A stretch of DNA of 64,000 bases from Dokdonella_A sp966248875 (GTDB lineage Bacteria; Pseudomonadota; Gammaproteobacteria; Xanthomonadales; Rhodanobacteraceae), in assembly GCA_966248875.1 (NCBI GenBank), contig CBINBI010000009.1:4597-68596 (forward strand), given 5' to 3'. The notes under the pieces were generated by a model. It did no database searches. It was given only the letters and a program-made list of their open reading frames with translations, and was not told the DNA's origin. Both the position numbers and the translations under genes were made by a program. This document shows, in pieces, positions 56,590 through 64,000 of the stretch (position 1 is the stretch's first letter; every line of letters starts with the position of its first letter).

Positions 56590-57357
56590 ATGCAGCTCCA
56601 GCAGGTCAAGGCCGTCGTCACCGGCGGCGCATCCGGTCTCGGCTTCGCGGTCGCGAAGCATCTCGTCGCGCATGGCGGCAAGGTCGCATTAATCGACGTC
56701 AACGACGAGAAGGGCGCCGCGGCCGCCGCCGAACTCGGCAGCACGGCGAGCTATTTCCGCGCCGACGTGACGAGCGAAGACGGCGTCGTGTCGACGATGA
56801 AGCAGGCACAGGACAGGCTCGGCGGACTCACCGTGGCCGTCAACTGCGCCGGCATCCTCGGCGCCGGCCGCGTGCTCGGCAAGGAAGGCCCGATGCCGCT
56901 CAAGACGTTCGCGACGACGGTGATGGTCAACCTGATCGGCAGCTTCAACGTGGCCAAGGCCGCTGCGGATCTGATGCAGCACAACGCGCCGGGCGAGGAC
57001 GGCGAGCGCGGCGTCATCGTCAACACGGCGTCGGTCGCGGCGTTCGAAGGGCAGATCGGGCAGGCCGCCTATTCGGCTTCGAAGGGCGGCGTGGTCGGCA
57101 TGACCTTGCCGATGGCCCGCGAGTTCGCGCGCATCGGCGTGCGCGTGATGACGATCGCGCCCGGCGTCTTCCACACGCCGATGGTGGACGGCATGCCGGA
57201 GCAGGTCTATCAATCGCTGTGCGCGCAGGTCCCCTACCCGTCGCGGCTCGGCAAGCCCGAGGAATTCGCCGAGACCGTCGCGTTCATCATCGGGAACCGC
57301 TATCTCAACGGCGGCACGATCCGCATCGACGGCGCGATCCGCCTCGCGCCGAAGTGA
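56590..57357 (+). CDS. 3-hydroxyacyl-CoA dehydrogenase type II (HSD10-like SDR)
   Basis: A 255-residue SDR resembling 17-beta-HSD10 / 3-hydroxy-2-methylbutyryl-CoA dehydrogenase. TGGASGLG (11-18), NCAG, S148 and Y161-K165 (YSASK) form a complete active site; the APGVFHTPMVDGMPEQV segment is typical. These enzymes oxidise 3-hydroxyacyl-CoAs, including isoleucine intermediates, with NAD+. It fits the branched-chain amino acid genes at 47-54 kb. A TAGAAT box at 56554-56559 may be its -10. Confidence 0.93.
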   Translation: MQLQQVKAVVTGGASGLGFAVAKHLVAHGGKVALIDVNDEKGAAAAAELGSTASYFRADVTSEDGVVSTMKQAQDRLGGLTVAVNCAGILGAGRVLGKEGPMPLKTFATTVMVNLIGSFNVAKAAADLMQHNAPGEDGERGVIVNTASVAAFEGQIGQAAYSASKGGVVGMTLPMAREFARIGVRVMTIAPGVFHTPMVDGMPEQVYQSLCAQVPYPSRLGKPEEFAETVAFIIGNRYLNGGTIRIDGAIRLAPK

Positions 57358-57416
57358 GATCAGGATGACCTCACCCCGGACAGCACACTAGGCGTCCTTT
57401 TCGACGAGACACCGGA

Positions 57417-57980
57417 ATGCGAGCTTACGAAGCCAAACGCGGCAATGTCGTCGAGCACGACGGCAAGGTCTGGCAGATCCGCGACATCGAGCGCAGCGCG
57501 CCGCAGGGACGCGGCGGCAACGTGACGTTCCGCTTCATCATGTACAGCGTGCCGGGAGGCCAGAAGCTCGATCTTTCGCTGCGCGCCGAAGACGAGCTGC
57601 GCGAAACGGAGCTGACGCGCCGGGCCGTGACTTACTCGTACCGCGACGGCGACGCCTACGTATTCATGGACAGCGAAGATTTCACGCAGTACACGCTCGA
57701 TGCGGCCGTGGTCGGCGACGCGGCGGGCTACATCACGGACGGAATCGAAGGCTGCTACGTGCAACTGATCGACGACGCGCCGGTCGCGCTGCAGCTGCCG
57801 CCGACCGTCGCGCTCGAAGTCGTCGACACGGCACCCGAGCTCAAGGGCGCGACGGCGACCAAGCGACCGAAACCCGCGAAGCTCGCGACGGGGATCGAGA
57901 TCCAGGTGCCGGAATACATCACGACGGGCGAAAAGGTGTTCGTCAATACCGCGACCGGCGAATTCTCCGGCCGGGCCTGA
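57417..57980 (+). CDS. efpL: Elongation factor P-like protein EfpL (YeiP)
   Basis: A 187-residue EF-P paralogue with three beta-barrel domains (KOW-like N-terminus, central OB, C-terminal OB with GEKVFVNTATGEFSGRA). EF-P relieves ribosome stalling at proline stretches; EfpL has a related role without lysine modification. The tip loop reads SAPQGRGGNVT, with Arg32 at about the position of the modified Lys of EF-P, as in YeiP. The canonical efp gene is not in this window. Confidence 0.92.
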   Translation: MRAYEAKRGNVVEHDGKVWQIRDIERSAPQGRGGNVTFRFIMYSVPGGQKLDLSLRAEDELRETELTRRAVTYSYRDGDAYVFMDSEDFTQYTLDAAVVGDAAGYITDGIEGCYVQLIDDAPVALQLPPTVALEVVDTAPELKGATATKRPKPAKLATGIEIQVPEYITTGEKVFVNTATGEFSGRA

Positions 57981-58016
57981 CGTCGCGCCGCTCGCGGCGG
58001 CGCGACTCGCAATGCA

Positions 58017-59435
58017 CTACTCCGGATCAAATCCGCCTTCGAAGATCGTGTCGCCGACGAGCTTGGCGAGACCTACATAGCTGCCCGTCGGCGAGGCGCT
58101 GTTGCTCGCGATGCTGCCGATGAGGATGCCGCCGTCCGGAGTGAACGCAACACTCATCCCAAGGTCGCCTTCGTCGAGCATCGGCGGCGGCGCGCTTGCG
58201 AGCGTAAGCTTGCCGCCGACGCCGAAGGTCGGATCGAACGTACCGTCCGGCTTCAACCGCGCCATCGTCGTTGTAGTCGGCACCGCCGTCGCGTTGCTGA
58301 AGCCGACGACGAGCAGGCGTCCTTGGGGGTCCTGCACGATTTCGATGCCGAGATCGCTCTGTGCGCCGCCGAGATCGAACGGCACGATCAGCACGCCGCC
58401 ATTGGCGAAGCTCGTGTCCAGCGTGCCGTTCGCGGTGAACTTCGCGACGCCGTAGTCGTAGTTCATGAGATCCGGCTCGAGCGCCATGACGCCCGTAGCG
58501 ACGAACGATCCATCGGCGAGCACCACGACGTCCAGCGCCTCGACAGGCAGGTAGCTCGGCACGCCCGAATTGAACAGCACGATGCCGGCATTGCCGAACG
58601 TCGGATCGAGCTGGCCGCTTGCATCGAGCCGCGCGAAAGCCCACGACGAGTAGCTGTAGATACCGGCGTCTCCCGCGCCGCCGATCAGTAGCGTGCCGCC
58701 GTTGGCGAGCGACTTGACGCCGAAGGCGATCGAATCCGGATACGCGGGCCCGAAATCCACGGTGGCCGTACCCGAGCCGTTGAAGCCGACGTCACGCGAC
58801 CCGTCGACGTTGAGCCGCGCCACCGCCATGCGCCCCGCGTCCATGCCTGTCATCGCCTGTCCGGCCGCGACGATCTTGCCGTCCGCCTGCAGACTGCAGC
58901 GCACGGCGAAATCGTCGCGGAACCCGGCGGGGCCGAGGTCGAAGCCGACCGTGGCCCTGCCGTCACCGCTGAACTGCGCGTCCGGCGCGCCGCTCGAAGT
59001 GAGGCGCACGATGCCGAAGTCACTGCCGTTGCCGATGCTGTTACCGGACGCCTGGCCGCACACGATGATGCGTCCGTTCGGCTGCAGCAGAACACTCGAA
59101 GCCTCGTCCATGTTCGTGCCGCCGCCGTCGAACGCCACAATGGTCTGGCCTTGCGTGCCGAAGTTCGTGTCCAGCGTGCCGTTCGAGTTGAGGCGCAGCA
59201 CGCCGAAGTCGTCGGAGCTCCCGTTCGCGACCGTGGCCGATACGACGATCTTGCCGTCGCTCTGCACGGCGAGATCGACGAAGCTGACGAAGCCGAGCGA
59301 AATTCCCAACGACGGTGCGAAGCCAAGCTGCTCGCGCCCCTGGACGCCGAACGAACCGACGAACCCTCCGTCGTGCGCCTGTGCCGCGCCCACGGCGAGT
59401 CCCAGCGCTGCGAGCGCCAAGCGTGTCTTGTCCAC
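58017..59435 (-). CDS. Secreted delta-60-repeat protein
   Basis: A 472-residue protein with a signal peptide (ALAALGLAVGAAQA-HD) and about seven repeats of the delta-60 type, each with DGKI-V-G followed by a LDxxFGxxG unit (for example NGTLDTNFGTQG and SGQLDPTFGNAG). Such repeats probably fold as a beta-propeller. It ends TIFEGGFDPE, resembling the short IFxDGF tails of many secreted Lysobacterales proteins. The start is GTG at 59435 with GGGAGGG nine bases upstream. Role unknown. Confidence 0.85.
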   Translation of the reverse strand: MDKTRLALAALGLAVGAAQAHDGGFVGSFGVQGREQLGFAPSLGISLGFVSFVDLAVQSDGKIVVSATVANGSSDDFGVLRLNSNGTLDTNFGTQGQTIVAFDGGGTNMDEASSVLLQPNGRIIVCGQASGNSIGNGSDFGIVRLTSSGAPDAQFSGDGRATVGFDLGPAGFRDDFAVRCSLQADGKIVAAGQAMTGMDAGRMAVARLNVDGSRDVGFNGSGTATVDFGPAYPDSIAFGVKSLANGGTLLIGGAGDAGIYSYSSWAFARLDASGQLDPTFGNAGIVLFNSGVPSYLPVEALDVVVLADGSFVATGVMALEPDLMNYDYGVAKFTANGTLDTSFANGGVLIVPFDLGGAQSDLGIEIVQDPQGRLLVVGFSNATAVPTTTTMARLKPDGTFDPTFGVGGKLTLASAPPPMLDEGDLGMSVAFTPDGGILIGSIASNSASPTGSYVGLAKLVGDTIFEGGFDPE

Positions 59436-59528
59436 GATGTATCCCTCCCGTTGTTAGGTGCCGCCGAAGTAGGCCGGCCCCTTCCCGGATCGATAATACC
59501 GCGAGATTCCGCGGCCAGATGCGTCCTC

Positions 59529-59606
59529 CGTCGTTCCCGCGCAAGCAAGAACCCGACGCCTCGCTCCAGCCGGACGCCCTCGCGTTCCGGCTCTTGCGGG
59601 GACGAA
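59529..59606. repeat. Decayed REPIN-like inverted repeat
   Basis: A left arm from 59529 (CGTCGTTCCCGCGCAAGCAAG) and a right part (CCGGCTCTTGCGGGGACGA, about 59587-59605) resemble the family seen at 45064, but the arms have diverged. It separates two minus-strand genes. Confidence 0.55.
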
Positions 59607-59623
59607 GATCGCCCGAACGCGGA

Positions 59624-60214
59624 TTATGTGCGGCGGGGCAGCCACCCTTCGACATCCGGGAGTACGGCCGAGCGCATCAGCCACTTGCGCGCCATACGGC
59701 GCACCGAAGCGTCGATGGTCTCGTCGTCGACCAGCTCGTCGATGCGGCGCCACGCGAGAGCGTGCGATTCGTCGCCGACGACGAAGTCTTCGCCGCGTGT
59801 CGCGCGCACGACATGGCGCACATCGTAGTGCCAATGCTCGGGTTCGCCCGGCCGTGCCGGAATGCGGTGCCGGTCGATGTCGAAGATCGCGCGCTCGACG
59901 ACGAGGTCGGTCAGCCCCGATTCCTCCTCCGCTTCGCGCAGGGCGACGCGGGCGAGATCGGCGTCACCGTCGGCGTGGCCGCCGAGTTGGAGCCACGCAT
60001 CCAGCTTGCGGTGATGCGTCATCAGCACGCGCGTGCCGTCGGCGCTGACGAGCCAGGCGGATCCGGTGAAATGGCCGATCGCGTGCGAGCGCTCGAACAC
60101 GGTCCGCGCTGAGCGGAGGAAGCACGTGAACTCGTCGGCGAGCGCGGCGGCGTCGGGGTATGCGGCGCGGTATCTGGCCAGCGCGCCTTCCAGGCTGAGA
60201 CTCGGGTCGTCCAT
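59624..60214 (-). CDS. Nudix hydrolase
   Basis: A 196-residue Nudix-fold hydrolase. The box GGHADGDADLARVALREAEEESGL (given here in parts: GGHADGD at its start, REAEEESG at its end) has the REUxEExG core intact; the usual first Glu is Asp. It acts on an X-linked nucleoside diphosphate of unknown identity. The preceding region with HHRKLDAWLQLGGHADGD is typical of a defined bacterial subgroup. The ATG at 60214 is used; another five codons upstream is possible. Confidence 0.9.
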   Translation of the reverse strand: MDDPSLSLEGALARYRAAYPDAAALADEFTCFLRSARTVFERSHAIGHFTGSAWLVSADGTRVLMTHHRKLDAWLQLGGHADGDADLARVALREAEEESGLTDLVVERAIFDIDRHRIPARPGEPEHWHYDVRHVVRATRGEDFVVGDESHALAWRRIDELVDDETIDASVRRMARKWLMRSAVLPDVEGWLPRRT

Positions 60215-60584
60215 GGCGCACGCAAGCATAGAGAGCGGACCGCCATGGCGGCAACGCCGCTTGTGCCCGCCGGGGCCGTGGGTTAACTTGCCCGCGCCCG
60301 TGCCGCGGCCTCGGCTGCGGCGCGGGCGACGAGCCTCCTTCCACCGGGTCGAGAGGCCAGCGGTCCGCGGAACGGGCCGCGCCGGAACGGACGCTCTCCG
60401 CTCCGGTAGACATCGGGACCGGCTTTGCCCGACCCGGCGAATCCGACGCGTTCCGGGACGGACCCCCGCTCGGAGATTTTTTGCAGCGGCTCGCAACCGC
60501 TGAAATGGCGCGGCCCGGCCGCGCGTTTGCCTGCAGGCCAGGGCGGGATGCGCGGCCTGCGGACGGATCCGGAAGGGGAGCTCG
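60215..60584. other. GC-rich leader region of the permease gene
   Basis: These 370 bases have no credible gene. A 9-bp inverted repeat GCCCGCGCC/GGCGCGGGC encloses a further GC-rich palindrome near 60291-60328, and CGCGGCC/GGCCGCG occurs near 60510-60526. No known riboswitch pattern is recognised and no clear promoter is visible. Confidence 0.35.
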
Positions 60585-62072
60585 ATGTTCAAAGACCTAT
60601 TCATCGTCCAGCCCGTGCATCCGACGCCGCACGTCGACGCCGGCGAGCACGACCAGGGCCCGATCAGCGGCGAAGTCCCCCTGAAGCGGGCGCTGACCGC
60701 CAAGCACCTCGTCATGCTCGGCATCGGCGCGATCATCGGCGCGGGCATCTTCGTGCTGACCGGCCAGGCGGCCGCGATGCACGCCGGCCCCGCCGTCGTG
60801 CTGAGCTTCGTCTTCGCCGGCATCGCCTGCGCGTTCGCGGGCCTCTGCTACGCCGAGTTCGCCTCGATGCTGCCGGTTTCGGGCAGCGCGTACTCGTATT
60901 CGTACGCGACGCTCGGCGAGCTCGTCGCCTGGTTCATCGGCTGGATGCTGATCCTCGAATACCTCTTCGCCGCCTCGACGGTCGCGGTCGGCTGGTCGGG
61001 TTATTTCAACAGCCTGCTGGGATCGATCGGCGAGGTCACCGGCATGCCGCTCTCGCTTCCACCCGCGCTGGTCAACGCTCCGCTGACCGTCACCGACGGC
61101 CACATCTCGACGACCGGCGCGCTGATCAACCTGCCCGCGGTGCTCATCGTCGGCGCGATCAGCTGGGTCTGCTACGTCGGCATCACGCAGTCGGCGTCGC
61201 TCAACGCGGTCATCGTCGCGATCAAGCTCGCCGTGATCCTCCTCTTCGTCGCGTTCTCGCTGCAGTACGTCGACACCTCGAACTGGCACCCGTTCGTGCC
61301 GCCCGAAGACTCGGCCGGCCACTTCGGCTGGCCCGGCGTGTTCCGCGCGGCGTCGATCGTGTTCTTCTCGTACATCGGCTTCGACGCGGTCTCGACAGCG
61401 GCGCAGGAAGCGAAGAATCCGCAGCGTGACATGCCGATCGGCATTCTGGGCTCGCTGGTAATCTGCACGCTGCTCTACATCATCGTGTCGGCCGTGCTGA
61501 CGGGCATCACACCGTACACGCTGCTCGGCACGGCGCATCCGGTGTCGACGGCGATCGAGGGCTATCCCAGCCTGCGCTGGCTGCGCATCGTCATCGAGAT
61601 CGGCGCGATCGCCGGCCTCTCCTCGGTCATACTCGTCATGCTGATGGGCCAGCCGCGCATCTTCTACACGATGGCGAAAGACGGCCTCATCCCTGCGCCG
61701 TTCGGCAGGGTCCATCCGAAATACCAGACGCCCTACGTCGGCCAGGTCATCGTCGGCATCATCGCCGCCGTGCTCGCCGGTCTTCTGCCGATCAACGTGC
61801 TCGGCGATCTCGTCTCGATGGGCACTCTGCTCGCATTCACGACGGTCTGCATCGGCGTGCTCGTGCTGCGCAGGACGCGCCCGGACCTCGAGCGCGCGTT
61901 CCGCGTGCCGGCCGCGCCGATCGTCTGCGTCCTCGGCGCGCTCAGCTGTTTCGCCCTCTTCTTCATCGCGTTCATGGACAACTGGCTCTGGATGAGCTGC
62001 TGGATCATCGCCGGCCTGCTGGTTTATTTCCTCTACGGCTACCGGCGCAGCAAGCTGCGCAGCAAGAAATAA
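60585..62072 (+). CDS. APC-family amino acid permease
   Basis: A 495-residue inner-membrane transporter of the cationic amino acid transporter (CAT) type with about 12 transmembrane helices plus extra segments. The first-helix motif GIGAIIGAGIFVLTG, the YAEFASMLPVSGSAYSYSYATLGEL segment (two parts: YAEFASMLP and SGSAYSYSYA) and FFSYIGFDAVSTAAQEAKNP are typical. The substrate is an amino acid but not specified. GGAAGGGGAG precedes the ATG. A close paralogue follows in tandem. Confidence 0.93.
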   Translation: MFKDLFIVQPVHPTPHVDAGEHDQGPISGEVPLKRALTAKHLVMLGIGAIIGAGIFVLTGQAAAMHAGPAVVLSFVFAGIACAFAGLCYAEFASMLPVSGSAYSYSYATLGELVAWFIGWMLILEYLFAASTVAVGWSGYFNSLLGSIGEVTGMPLSLPPALVNAPLTVTDGHISTTGALINLPAVLIVGAISWVCYVGITQSASLNAVIVAIKLAVILLFVAFSLQYVDTSNWHPFVPPEDSAGHFGWPGVFRAASIVFFSYIGFDAVSTAAQEAKNPQRDMPIGILGSLVICTLLYIIVSAVLTGITPYTLLGTAHPVSTAIEGYPSLRWLRIVIEIGAIAGLSSVILVMLMGQPRIFYTMAKDGLIPAPFGRVHPKYQTPYVGQVIVGIIAAVLAGLLPINVLGDLVSMGTLLAFTTVCIGVLVLRRTRPDLERAFRVPAAPIVCVLGALSCFALFFIAFMDNWLWMSCWIIAGLLVYFLYGYRRSKLRSKK

Positions 62073-62097
62073 CAGAGGCGCTGGCTAGCGGACGCAA

Positions 62098-62118
62098 GGC
62101 GCCGCGGTTTGCGGCGCC
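62098..62118. terminator. Hairpin between the tandem permease genes
   Basis: An 8-bp stem GGCGCCGC/GCGGCGCC (62098-62105 with 62111-62118) with loop GGTTT lies between the two genes. Without a U-run it may attenuate, not end, transcription. Confidence 0.35.
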
Positions 62119-62166
62119 GGCGCACCGACCAGCGCTTCGACAACGGCTCACTGTCGCCCCGCTCCG

Positions 62167-63633
62167 ATGCTCGAACGACTCCTCGTCAAGAAGACCGACT
62201 TCTCCGACGCCGACGCCAGCGAAGGCCCTTGCCTCAAGCGCACGCTCGGGCCCTGGGGCCTGACCGCACTCGGCATCGGCGCCGTGATCGGCGGCGGCAT
62301 CTTCGTGATCACCGGCCAGGCGGCTGCCGAACACGCGGGACCGGCGATCGTGCTCTGCTTCGTCATCGCCGCGTTCTGCTGCAGCTTCACGGCGCTCTGC
62401 TATGCCGAGTTCGCGACGCTGATTCCGATGTCCGGCAGCTCGTACTCGTACGCCTACGCGACGCTCGGCGAGCTCGTCGCCTGGTTCATCGGCTGGAACA
62501 TGGTGCTCGAATACGGCGTCTCCGCGTCTGCCGTCGCAGTCAGCTGGACCGGTTACTTCACCAGCCTGCTCGATCACCTCGGCATCCACCTGCCGGAGAC
62601 GCTGACGATGGCGCCGCTCGCGTTTACCGACGGCCGCTTCGTCGTCACCGGCGCGCTGTTCAACCTGCCTGCCGTCGCGATCGTGCTCGCGCTCACCTGG
62701 GTCTGCTATCTCGGCATCCGCGAGTCGAGCGGCGCCAACCTCGCGATGGTCATTCTCAAGGTGGCGCTGATCCTGATCGTGATCATCGTCGGCGCGAGCT
62801 ACGTCGACACCAGCTACTGGCACCCGTTCATTCCCGAAAACCAGGGTCCGGAGAAATACGGCTGGTCCGGCATCATCCGCGGCGCGGCGCTGGTGTTCTT
62901 TGCCTATATCGGCTTCGAGGCGACTTCGACGGCGGCGCAGGAAGCGCGCAATCCGCAGCGCGACCTGCCGATCGGCACGATCGCCTCGCTCGCGATCTGC
63001 ACTGTGCTCTACATCGGCATGGCGGCGGTGCTGACCGGCCTGCTGCCTTACGACCAGCTCGGCACCAGCGAGCCGGTCGTCACGGCGATCAAGGCGCACG
63101 CCGAGCTCGACTGGTTGCGCTGGCTCGTCGAGCTGGGCGCGGTGATCGGGCTTTCGTCGGTGATTCTGGTCATGATCATCGCGCAGCCGCGCATCTTCAT
63201 GATCATGGGCCGCGACGGCCTGCTGCCACCGGTGTTCGCAAAGATCCACCCGAAATACTGCACGCCGCACATCAACACGGTCATCACCGGCAGCGGCATC
63301 GCGCTGCTCGCCGCGGTGTTTCCGCTCGACGTGCTCGGCGACCTGGTTTCCATGGGCACGCTGATCGCATTCGTTGCGGTCTGCACGGGCGTGCTCGTGC
63401 TGCGCCGGACCGCACCCGATCTCAAGCGCACGTTCCGCGTGCCGTGGGCGCCCGTCACCTGCACGCTCGGCGTGCTGAGCTGCCTGTTCCTGCTGATCTT
63501 CGGCGAGAACTGGTACAACTGGACGATGATGGGCATCTGGACCGTGATCGGATTTGCGATCTACTTTCTGTACGGATTCAAGCACAGCCGCCTGCGGGAT
63601 GAGGGTGCGTCGCGAGCCGTTCCCGGCTCTTGA
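62167..63633 (+). CDS. APC-family amino acid permease (tandem paralogue)
   Basis: A 488-residue transporter closely related to the one upstream: GIGAVIGGGIFVITG, GSSYSYAYATLGELVAWF and FFAYIGFEATSTAAQEARNP align throughout, pointing to tandem duplication. The N-terminus is shorter and lacks the His/Pro-rich lead of its neighbour. Differences in helix 1 (AIIGAG versus AVIGGG), in the substrate-binding region, suggest the two may have diverged in specificity. The shared gene order suggests co-transcription through a 94-base gap containing a hairpin. Confidence 0.93.
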   Translation: MLERLLVKKTDFSDADASEGPCLKRTLGPWGLTALGIGAVIGGGIFVITGQAAAEHAGPAIVLCFVIAAFCCSFTALCYAEFATLIPMSGSSYSYAYATLGELVAWFIGWNMVLEYGVSASAVAVSWTGYFTSLLDHLGIHLPETLTMAPLAFTDGRFVVTGALFNLPAVAIVLALTWVCYLGIRESSGANLAMVILKVALILIVIIVGASYVDTSYWHPFIPENQGPEKYGWSGIIRGAALVFFAYIGFEATSTAAQEARNPQRDLPIGTIASLAICTVLYIGMAAVLTGLLPYDQLGTSEPVVTAIKAHAELDWLRWLVELGAVIGLSSVILVMIIAQPRIFMIMGRDGLLPPVFAKIHPKYCTPHINTVITGSGIALLAAVFPLDVLGDLVSMGTLIAFVAVCTGVLVLRRTAPDLKRTFRVPWAPVTCTLGVLSCLFLLIFGENWYNWTMMGIWTVIGFAIYFLYGFKHSRLRDEGASRAVPGS

Positions 63634-64000
63634 GGAGCGCCGGCGTCGCGCTCGCGAAAGCGGAACCCTGCGCTTTCCTGCTTTCCTGATTTGTAGCGCC
63701 CTGCGAAACCGACTCGCCTCCCTGCGGGTCTTGCCGGCCATCCTGGCCGGCGCGTGACCGACAGGCCCTCCCTGGCCTGCGGCAAACGCGGCGCGATCCC
63801 TCGCGCCGCCCGCGCTGAGCGCGGCCCTCTTCCGTCCGCCCTCCGCCGCGGAGGGAACCCCAGAGCAAAAGAATGAGGGGCTTCTGCGGCAGGGACTGCC
63901 GCGCTTTTGCTCGCGGGTCCCCTCTCGGCCGCGGCGAGCGGGCGAAGGATCAGCCCGAAGGGGCACGCGCAGGAGGCGCGTGCGTTCGCTGTCAGTACAC
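63634..64000. repeat. Multi-hairpin non-coding element at the window end
   Basis: No gene is visible. Hairpins occur in series: GCCGGCCA/TGGCCGGC (63733-63751), GGCGCGA/TCGCGCC (about 63790), a nested structure with outer stem GAGCAAAAG (63863-63871) with CTTTTGCTC (63904-63912) and inner stem GCGGCAG (63886-63892) with CTGCCGC (63896-63902), and GCACGCGC/GCGCGTGC (63963-63983). The arms outside the nested structure (GCCGCGGAGGGAACCCC and GGGTCCCCTCTCGGCCGCGG) are also roughly complementary. It may continue beyond the window. Confidence 0.6.

Noticed and set aside
60215..60584. Permease leader considered as an amino-acid riboswitch
   Set aside because: GC-rich hairpins are present but I could not match the conserved core of the glycine or lysine riboswitch.

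Overview
The window is GC-rich, gene-dense chromosomal DNA of a gammaproteobacterium, most probably a member of the Xanthomonadales/Lysobacterales. This placement is inferred from gene order and not from a search. The order rplU-rpmA-obgE, rpsT, murJ-ribF-ileS-lspA-ispH followed by minor pilin genes is the arrangement known from Pseudomonas and Xanthomonas relatives. The pairing mtnA/gyrA, the presence of EfpL, and the many short palindromic repeats also fit.

Layout. 0-7.5 kb: a repetitive secreted protein, divergent fumC and purB, then an overlapping run of a subclass B3 metallo-beta-lactamase, a RoxA-type oxygenase and a GNAT/PLD-like fusion. 7.8-13.7 kb: sucA-sucB-lpdA, the complete 2-oxoglutarate dehydrogenase complex, with a palindromic repeat in each internal gap. 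13.8-18.4 kb: a GIY-YIG pseudogene inside terminal inverted repeats, an AcuI-type reductase, a CheY-like regulator, cbpA, hsp20 with a heat-shock promoter, and a peroxiredoxin. 18.4-26.6 kb: gyrA, gtrA, mtnA, cysD-cysNC (sulfate activation) and an SDR. 26.6-29.3 kb: a frameshifted rifampicin phosphotransferase gene. 29.6-29.9 kb: tRNA-Val(CAC) and tRNA-Thr(CGT).

29.9-37.7 kb (minus strand): the minor pilin operon fimT-pilV-pilW-pilX-pilY1-pilE. 37.8-47.6 kb: ispH, lspA, ileS, ribF and murJ, divergent rpsT, then obgE, rpmA and rplU. 47.7-54.2 kb: leucine/isovalerate degradation (HMG-CoA lyase, methylcrotonyl-CoA carboxylase alpha, methylglutaconyl-CoA hydratase-type enzyme), interrupted by an oppositely oriented TPR-sulfotransferase gene. 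54.4-57.9 kb: a cyanophycinase homologue without its nucleophile, a GNAT, a small secreted protein, an HSD10-type dehydrogenase and efpL. 58-63.6 kb: a delta-60-repeat secreted protein, a Nudix hydrolase and two tandem amino acid permeases. The last 370 bases form a strongly palindromic non-coding element.

The most unusual content is in the repeats. Eight REP/REPIN-like inverted-repeat elements sit almost entirely between genes. One carries a broken GIY-YIG nuclease gene between 34-bp ends that match the ends of the empty copies, suggesting a nuclease-linked element with non-autonomous derivatives. A second family of G/C-rich heptad repeats abuts the start codons of cysNC and obgE with nearly identical 20-nt initiation regions and no Shine-Dalgarno sequence. 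Three resistance-related features also fall in the window: the B3 beta-lactamase, the broken rph, and alanine at GyrA position 83.
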